Assembly (NCBI GenBank): GCA_937862675.1
Contig: CALMEC010000250.1
Location: 1 to 22,056, forward strand
DNA: 22,056 nucleotides
Direction of reading: 5' to 3'
Source of the DNA: an uncultured Actinomycetes bacterium
GTDB lineage: Bacteria; Actinomycetota; Thermoleophilia; Miltoncostaeales; Miltoncostaeaceae
Positions 18,975-22,056 of this stretch are shown piece after piece (position 1 is the first letter of the stretch; every line of letters starts with the position of its first letter). Both the position numbers and the translations under genes were made by a program. A model generated the notes under the pieces. That model was given only the letters and a program-made list of their open reading frames with translations. It was not told the DNA's origin and ran no database searches.

Positions 18975-19751
18975 CTAGTGCCCTCCGGGACGTCCGGCGA
19001 GACCGTGGAGTGAGCGCAGCCCCACCAGGATCGTCCAGAGGGCGGCGACCGCGGTGAGCAGCGTCATGACGACGAGGGCGACGGTCAGGCCGATCAGGTC
19101 CGCGAGCACGCCGACCACGACGAGCGGGACGGAGAAGCCGCCGAGGTAGCAGGCGACGTAGTAGCTCGAGATGAGCTCCCCCAGGCCCCGCGCGGGGGCG
19201 ATCGCTGTCGGGAGCCCATTCCCCCCCTTCATGAAGAGCCCGCAGGCCCCGCCGGTCACCGCCACCGACGCGAGAAGGAGCGGCGCCGACGCCAGGGGCG
19301 CGCCGCAGATGACGCCGACGAACGCGATGCAGGAGACGATGAGCCCCGTGGTGATCGACCGGGTCGGGCTCATCGTCCGGAAGATGATCTGGCTGATCGC
19401 GCCCGTGGTGAGCACGAGGAACCCGGACGCCCCGACGAGCGCGTAGTTGGTGACTCCCAGCTCCCGCACCTGGAACACCGGGACGAGCGAGAGGCAGACG
19501 GCGTCGAACAGCGACAGGATCATCCCGGACGGGACGAGCACCCTCCAGAAGACGGAGCGCTCGGCGGCCGGCACCTCGAGCCGCACGGTGAGCGGACGGC
19601 GGGGTCCGCGCGCCACCGTCTCGGGCAGCGACAGCACGAGCACGGCCGCGACCACGACGGCGACGAGGTGCACGAGGAACGGCGTGCGCAGGGGGTTCGG
19701 CAGGTACTGGGCGAAGACGCCCCCGAGTCCCGGGCCGAGCCCCAGACCGCC
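18975..19751 (-). CDS. MFS transporter, C-terminal part (5' lost at chimeric join)
   Basis: About 258 residues of a major facilitator superfamily protein. One hydrophobic segment near the join (LRTPFLVHLVAVVVAAVLVL), a hydrophilic loop, then six further membrane segments, ending in a Gly/Pro tail: this is the second half of a 12-helix transporter plus the last helix or so of the first half. Substrate unknown. The frame continues upstream without a stop into a DnaA N-terminus of a different organism (see 19752-20006), so the apparent single 345-residue DnaA-MFS protein is an artefact of the join. Stop at 18975-18977, 10 bp before the sirtuin ATG, so the two genes are one operon in the native genome. 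Confidence 0.75.
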   Translation of the reverse strand, partial: GGLGLGPGLGGVFAQYLPNPLRTPFLVHLVAVVVAAVLVLSLPETVARGPRRPLTVRLEVPAAERSVFWRVLVPSGMILSLFDAVCLSLVPVFQVRELGVTNYALVGASGFLVLTTGAISQIIFRTMSPTRSITTGLIVSCIAFVGVICGAPLASAPLLLASVAVTGGACGLFMKGGNGLPTAIAPARGLGELISSYYVACYLGGFSVPLVVVGVLADLIGLTVALVVMTLLTAVAALWTILVGLRSLHGLAGRPGGH

Positions 19752-19760
19752 GCGCACCGA
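19740..19760. other. Probable chimeric junction: actinobacterial MFS gene to sphingomonad dnaA
   Basis: On the minus strand the protein sequence changes within about five residues (…LLPAVRSVSVRGG | LGLGPGLGG…) from the DnaA domain I / linker to an MFS loop. The shared GCGG/GGTG-type bases at the join could be microhomology. DnaA never carries MFS helices. Confidence 0.8.
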
Positions 19761-20006
19761 CACGCTGCGCACCGCGGGCAGCAGTTGGCGCCACGCCAGT
19801 TCGAGGCGTTCGCCGAATCGTTCGTTGATCCAGTTGGCCGAAAAGCGGCTCGCGGTTTCCAGCGTCACGACGCCCGACAGGGTGCAATATTCGGCGAAAC
19901 GGACGGGCTTCAGCCAATGGTCGAAGGTGCGCGCGCCCAGATCGCGGCGCAGCCCTTCGGCCACGCGCGGCCAAAGCGTCGCGGCATCGGCGTTCATCGC
20001 TTCCAT
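19752..20006 (-). CDS. dnaA: Chromosomal replication initiator DnaA, N-terminal fragment
   Basis: About 85 residues of DnaA: domain I (LWPRVAEGLRRDLGARTFDHWLKPVRF; GVVTLETASRFSANWINERF) and the beginning of the linker (LAWRQLLPAVRSVSVR). Domain I handles self-assembly and helicase loading. The AAA+ and DNA-binding domains are missing because the sequence changes to an MFS gene at about 19752. The start is either the ATG at 20006 or the one at 19997 (MEAMNADAA); neither has a strong ribosome-binding site. The wording of domain I matches sphingomonads, and the order dnaA - rpsT - mutM - ubiE confirms this. Confidence 0.8.
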
Positions 20007-20386
20007 GCCTGCTTTGTCGTCACGCCTGTCCCCGCTTTGCACCACAATCCATGCCCCCGATATGCCCCCACGGCGGCCCGATCGCCCCGCAGCCCACCAC
20101 ATGCCGATCCGGGCGCCCACGCCGGGGCGCAAGCATCCTGTCCCGGGCGCGCAGCCCGAAGCTTTCCGAATCATGTCGATGTGGCGGCCGCCGGCGAAGG
20201 CCAACGACGCCTTTTTCTAGGCAGGGGGAGACGAGTCGATCAAGGGTGCGGAGCGTAAAAAATCTGAAATAAAATTCTTGACTCGCAAGGGGGCGCGGAA
20301 ACGCGTTGGAGGGCAATATTTCGTATATTTTTCAGATATTTAATGCGACGTGAAAACGTCATGGTAAACGAATCGCGATAAATCCG
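20007..20386. other. dnaA upstream region, AT-rich
   Basis: About 380 bases between dnaA and the rpsT frame. The part nearest dnaA is GC-rich and without a believable gene; 20250-20400 is strongly AT-rich (AATAAAATTC, ATATTTCGTATATTTTTCAG) and should hold the dnaA promoter on the minus strand. A small palindrome GACGT-GAAA-ACGTC sits at 20347-20360. I see no TTATCCACA-type DnaA boxes, so an oriC is not claimed. Confidence 0.5.
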
Positions 20387-20764
20387 TCACTTACCGCGCT
20401 GCAACAGATTTGCCATCGCTCTGTAACAAAAAAGGACCCGCGGGCACTTGGCCGGCGGGTCCTTTTTTTTGCCCCTTCGGGGGGGTGCGGGCGGCGGGGG
20501 GCCGGGGGTCGCGGTTCCGCTCCTTGTCCGGGGCGGATATTTTCGCGCCACCCTGGTCTTTTGGAGGGCGCCCTTGGCAACGCCGCGCGCCATTTCGGGC
20601 TGCGCCGCTGCGAGCGCTGCAGTCGCCGCCGCCTTGTCGCCGGCGGCAACCGCGTTTTCGACCTTCTTCACGAGCGTGCGGATGCGCGACACGCGATTCT
20701 TGTTGATCAGCGTGCGCGCGCTGTTGCGACGGATGCGCTTTTTTGCCTGCGGCGTATTGGCCAT
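20387..20764 (-). CDS. rpsT: 30S ribosomal protein S20, 3' end disrupted
   Basis: Small-subunit protein that binds 16S rRNA early in assembly. The first ~70 residues are textbook S20 (MANTPQAKKRIRRN, then NRVSRIRTLVKKVENAVAAGDK and ALAAAQPEMARGVAKGAL). The family is about 86 aa and ends with a VARK-I-SRLTKRVA helix; here the frame goes wrong after KTRVARK (about 20553): it reads YPPRTRSGTATPG and runs on, through the terminator, to a stop at 20387, giving an improbable 125 aa. One added base near the AAAA at about 20552 would restore KIS, so a frameshift and nearby base errors are likely; the true end should be near 20500. The ATG at 20764 has GAGGAA 4 nt upstream. S20 represses its own translation in some bacteria; nothing here shows that. 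Confidence 0.85.
   Translation of the reverse strand: MANTPQAKKRIRRNSARTLINKNRVSRIRTLVKKVENAVAAGDKAAATAALAAAQPEMARGVAKGALQKTRVARKYPPRTRSGTATPGPPPPAPPRRGKKKDPPAKCPRVLFCYRAMANLLQRGK
20430..20470. terminator. Bidirectional terminator between rpsT and dnaA
   Basis: AAAAAAGGACCCGC (20429-20442 area), a short loop, then GCGGGTCCTTTTTTTT (20455-20468): a GC stem flanked by an A-run and a T-run, so it works as an intrinsic terminator on both strands. It lies where the rpsT transcript should end. Confidence 0.85.
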
Positions 20765-20928
20765 AAGTTCCTCAAAATATCCAATCGGTTCAACGGTCGG
20801 AGCACAGCAGCAGCGGAGCAGCCGAATCGCGCGTGGACGGCGAATCAATGTCCGGATGCGGCCGGTTCCGGTTGACCGGACCCTGCTCGAAGGGTGGGCC
20901 CATAGCCAGCATGCCTCCGAAGGTCAAC

Positions 20929-20946
20929 GCTTTTCGCTGGAAAAGC
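20929..20946 (-). terminator. Candidate hairpin after mutM
   Basis: GCTTTTC-GCTG-GAAAAGC forms a perfect 7-bp stem 16 nt beyond the mutM stop, before rpsT. No T-run; modest support. Confidence 0.35.
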
Positions 20947-20961
20947 GGCATCCGATCACGC

Positions 20962-21774
20962 TCATCGCTGGCATTTGGGGCAATAGAAGGTTGACCGCCC
21001 CGACTGGACGATCCGCACGATCGTGCCGCCGCATTCGCAGCGCTCGCCCTCACGGCCATAGACGCGCCAATCCTTGGCGAAATAGCCGAGGTCGCCTTCG
21101 GGACTGAGGAAATCGCGCAAGGTCGAACCCCCGGCAGCGATCGCCGCCGCCAGCACCGCCTTGATCGCCGGCACCAGTGCGCCGAGCTTTGCCCGCGACA
21201 CGTCGGCCGCGGCGCGGGTCGGCGCGATTCGCGCCATGTTGAGCGCCTCGCACACATAGATGTTGCCGAGTCCCGCAACGATCGTCTGGTTGAGCAGCAT
21301 CGCCTTGATCGGCGCGCGGCGGCCGGCGAGCGCGCTGGCCAGATAGGCGGCGTCGAAATCGTCCGACAGCGGCTCCGGCCCCAGCGTGACGAAGGCGGGA
21401 AAGATCGCGAGCGGATCGCCAGTCACAAGATCGACCGACCCGAACCGCCGCGGATCATGGAGAAACAGGCGGTGTCCGGCGCCGGATTTGAGCAGCAGAT
21501 GGTCATGCTTGCCCGCTTCGCCCCCTTCGGTGCGCCAGCGCCCCGACATGCCGAGATGGAAGATCATATGGTCGTCGCGGTCGGTCGAGACGATGCCATA
21601 TTTGGCGCGCCGCGCGAGATGGGTAACCGTCGCCCCGGTCAGCCGCTGCGCAAGGTCGGCGGGAAAGGGGCGCCGCAGATCGGGGCGGAAGGTGCTGACC
21701 GTGACGAGCCGCTGCCCCTCGAGAAAGGGCGCGAGGCCGCGCACGGTGGTTTCGACTTCGGGAAGCTCGGGCAT
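20962..21774 (-). CDS. mutM: Formamidopyrimidine-DNA glycosylase (Fpg)
   Basis: 270 aa, full length. Base-excision repair enzyme that removes 8-oxoguanine and formamidopyrimidines and nicks the strand. It shows the N-terminal MPELPEVET with the catalytic proline (Pro2 before Met removal) and Glu3, Lys58 in RRAKYG, the H2TH region NQTIVAGLGNIYVCEAL, and the C-terminal zinc finger CECGG...FYCPKCQR. Start ATG at 21774, divergent from ubiE with 92 bp between them, as in sphingomonads and many alphaproteobacteria. Cytoplasmic/nucleoid. No anomalies seen. Confidence 0.95.
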   Translation of the reverse strand: MPELPEVETTVRGLAPFLEGQRLVTVSTFRPDLRRPFPADLAQRLTGATVTHLARRAKYGIVSTDRDDHMIFHLGMSGRWRTEGGEAGKHDHLLLKSGAGHRLFLHDPRRFGSVDLVTGDPLAIFPAFVTLGPEPLSDDFDAAYLASALAGRRAPIKAMLLNQTIVAGLGNIYVCEALNMARIAPTRAAADVSRAKLGALVPAIKAVLAAAIAAGGSTLRDFLSPEGDLGYFAKDWRVYGREGERCECGGTIVRIVQSGRSTFYCPKCQR

Positions 21775-21866
21775 TTCGCGCCAGCGGTATCTGGCATTTG
21801 CGCGCGCGGCAAGGCCCGGCTAAAGGCGCTGCTGAAACAGGCTTTCCCCGCAAAGGCGCGCACCCG

Positions 21867-22056
21867 ATGACCACCCCCGACACCGTCAGCTTCGGCTATG
21901 AACAGGTCCCGGCGACCGCGAAGACCGCGATGGTCGGCGAGGTGTTCAGCCGCGTTGCGCGCAAATATGACATCATGAACGACGCGATGTCGGGCGGGAT
22001 GCACCGCCTCTGGAAGGACCGCTTTGTCCGGCGCGTCAAGCCGCGCGCGGGCGAAG
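21867..22056 (+). CDS. ubiE: Ubiquinone/menaquinone C-methyltransferase UbiE, N-terminal part
   Basis: The first 63 residues before the window ends. SAM-dependent methyltransferase of ubiquinone synthesis. The segment FGYEQVPATAKTAMVGEVFSR and KYDIMNDAMSGGMHRLWKDRF is the family's conserved start (F-x-x-V-A-x-KYDxMNDxMSxGxHRxWK). The SAM-binding motif begins just beyond position 22056. Start at ATG 21867. It continues outside the window. Position next to mutM fits sphingomonads. Confidence 0.93.
   Translation, partial: MTTPDTVSFGYEQVPATAKTAMVGEVFSRVARKYDIMNDAMSGGMHRLWKDRFVRRVKPRAGE

Noticed and set aside
20250..20400. Sphingomonad oriC
   Set aside because: The stretch is AT-rich and near dnaA, but I see no DnaA box cluster; a promoter region is enough to explain it.

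Overview
This 22-kb window does not read as one chromosome. It joins DNA of at least three origins: (a) positions about 104-1515, a moderately GC-rich proteobacterial piece carrying a PilN-type secretin of a type IVb pilus operon; (b) positions about 1515-19750, very GC-rich DNA with actinobacterial character (GTG/TTG starts, strong purine-rich ribosome-binding sites, an actinobacterial-type DnaA box TTGTCCACA, KstR/TetR-like palindromes, lipid CoA gene sets); and (c) positions about 19750-22056, an alphaproteobacterial (sphingomonad-like) dnaA / rpsT / mutM / ubiE locus. The first ~100 bases are the C-terminal codons of a MarR-type regulator on the minus strand, probably also from a high-GC actinobacterium. 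At three places a gene changes identity in mid-sequence (about 103, about 1515, about 19750). This is what a chimeric assembly or whole-genome-amplification chimera looks like. Those joins should be treated as artefacts until read evidence says otherwise.

Layout. 1-103: MarR tail (-). 104-1402: secretin pilN, N-terminally cut, then a short cut-off membrane ORF. 1515-5047: a plasmid-type replicon backbone: parA, an overlapping small partner gene, a convergent rep initiator (-), and upstream of rep an oriV of nine 19-bp iterons, an AT-rich stretch and a perfect DnaA box. A tenth iteron lies in inverse orientation upstream of parA. 5081-8824 (-): a three-gene MoxR/VWA chaperone operon (NorQ/CbbQ-like ATPase, helical NorD-N-like protein, NorD/CbbO-like VWA protein). 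8944-9267 (-) and 11592-11897 (-): two paralogous small proteins (DUF2283-like) flanking an acetolactate synthase large subunit gene (+, 9355-11067). 11149-11574 (-): small four-helix membrane protein.

12076-18062 (+): a compact six-gene CoA operon: Cys-less thiolase fold protein (Ltp2-like), a DUF35 OB-fold protein without zinc-ribbon cysteines, an acyl-CoA ligase, an HMG-CoA-synthase/KAS III fold protein whose nucleophilic Cys is replaced, a thiolase with complete catalytic residues, and a DUF35 protein with the four zinc cysteines. The last three genes have the same make-up as the archaeal HMG-CoA synthase / thiolase / DUF35 complex; the first two resemble Ltp2-DUF35 aldolases of steroid side-chain breakdown. 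The ligase would activate a carboxylic acid to its CoA thioester and the two thiolase/DUF35 modules would make or break C-C bonds on it. This is the most interesting biology in the window. It is closed by a strong hairpin at 18072-18109.

18203-18964 (-): a degenerate sirtuin; 18975-19750 (-): C-terminal half of an MFS transporter, joined in frame to the N-terminus of a sphingomonad DnaA. The rest is rpsT with a disrupted 3' end, complete mutM, and the start of ubiE, in the order normal for sphingomonads.
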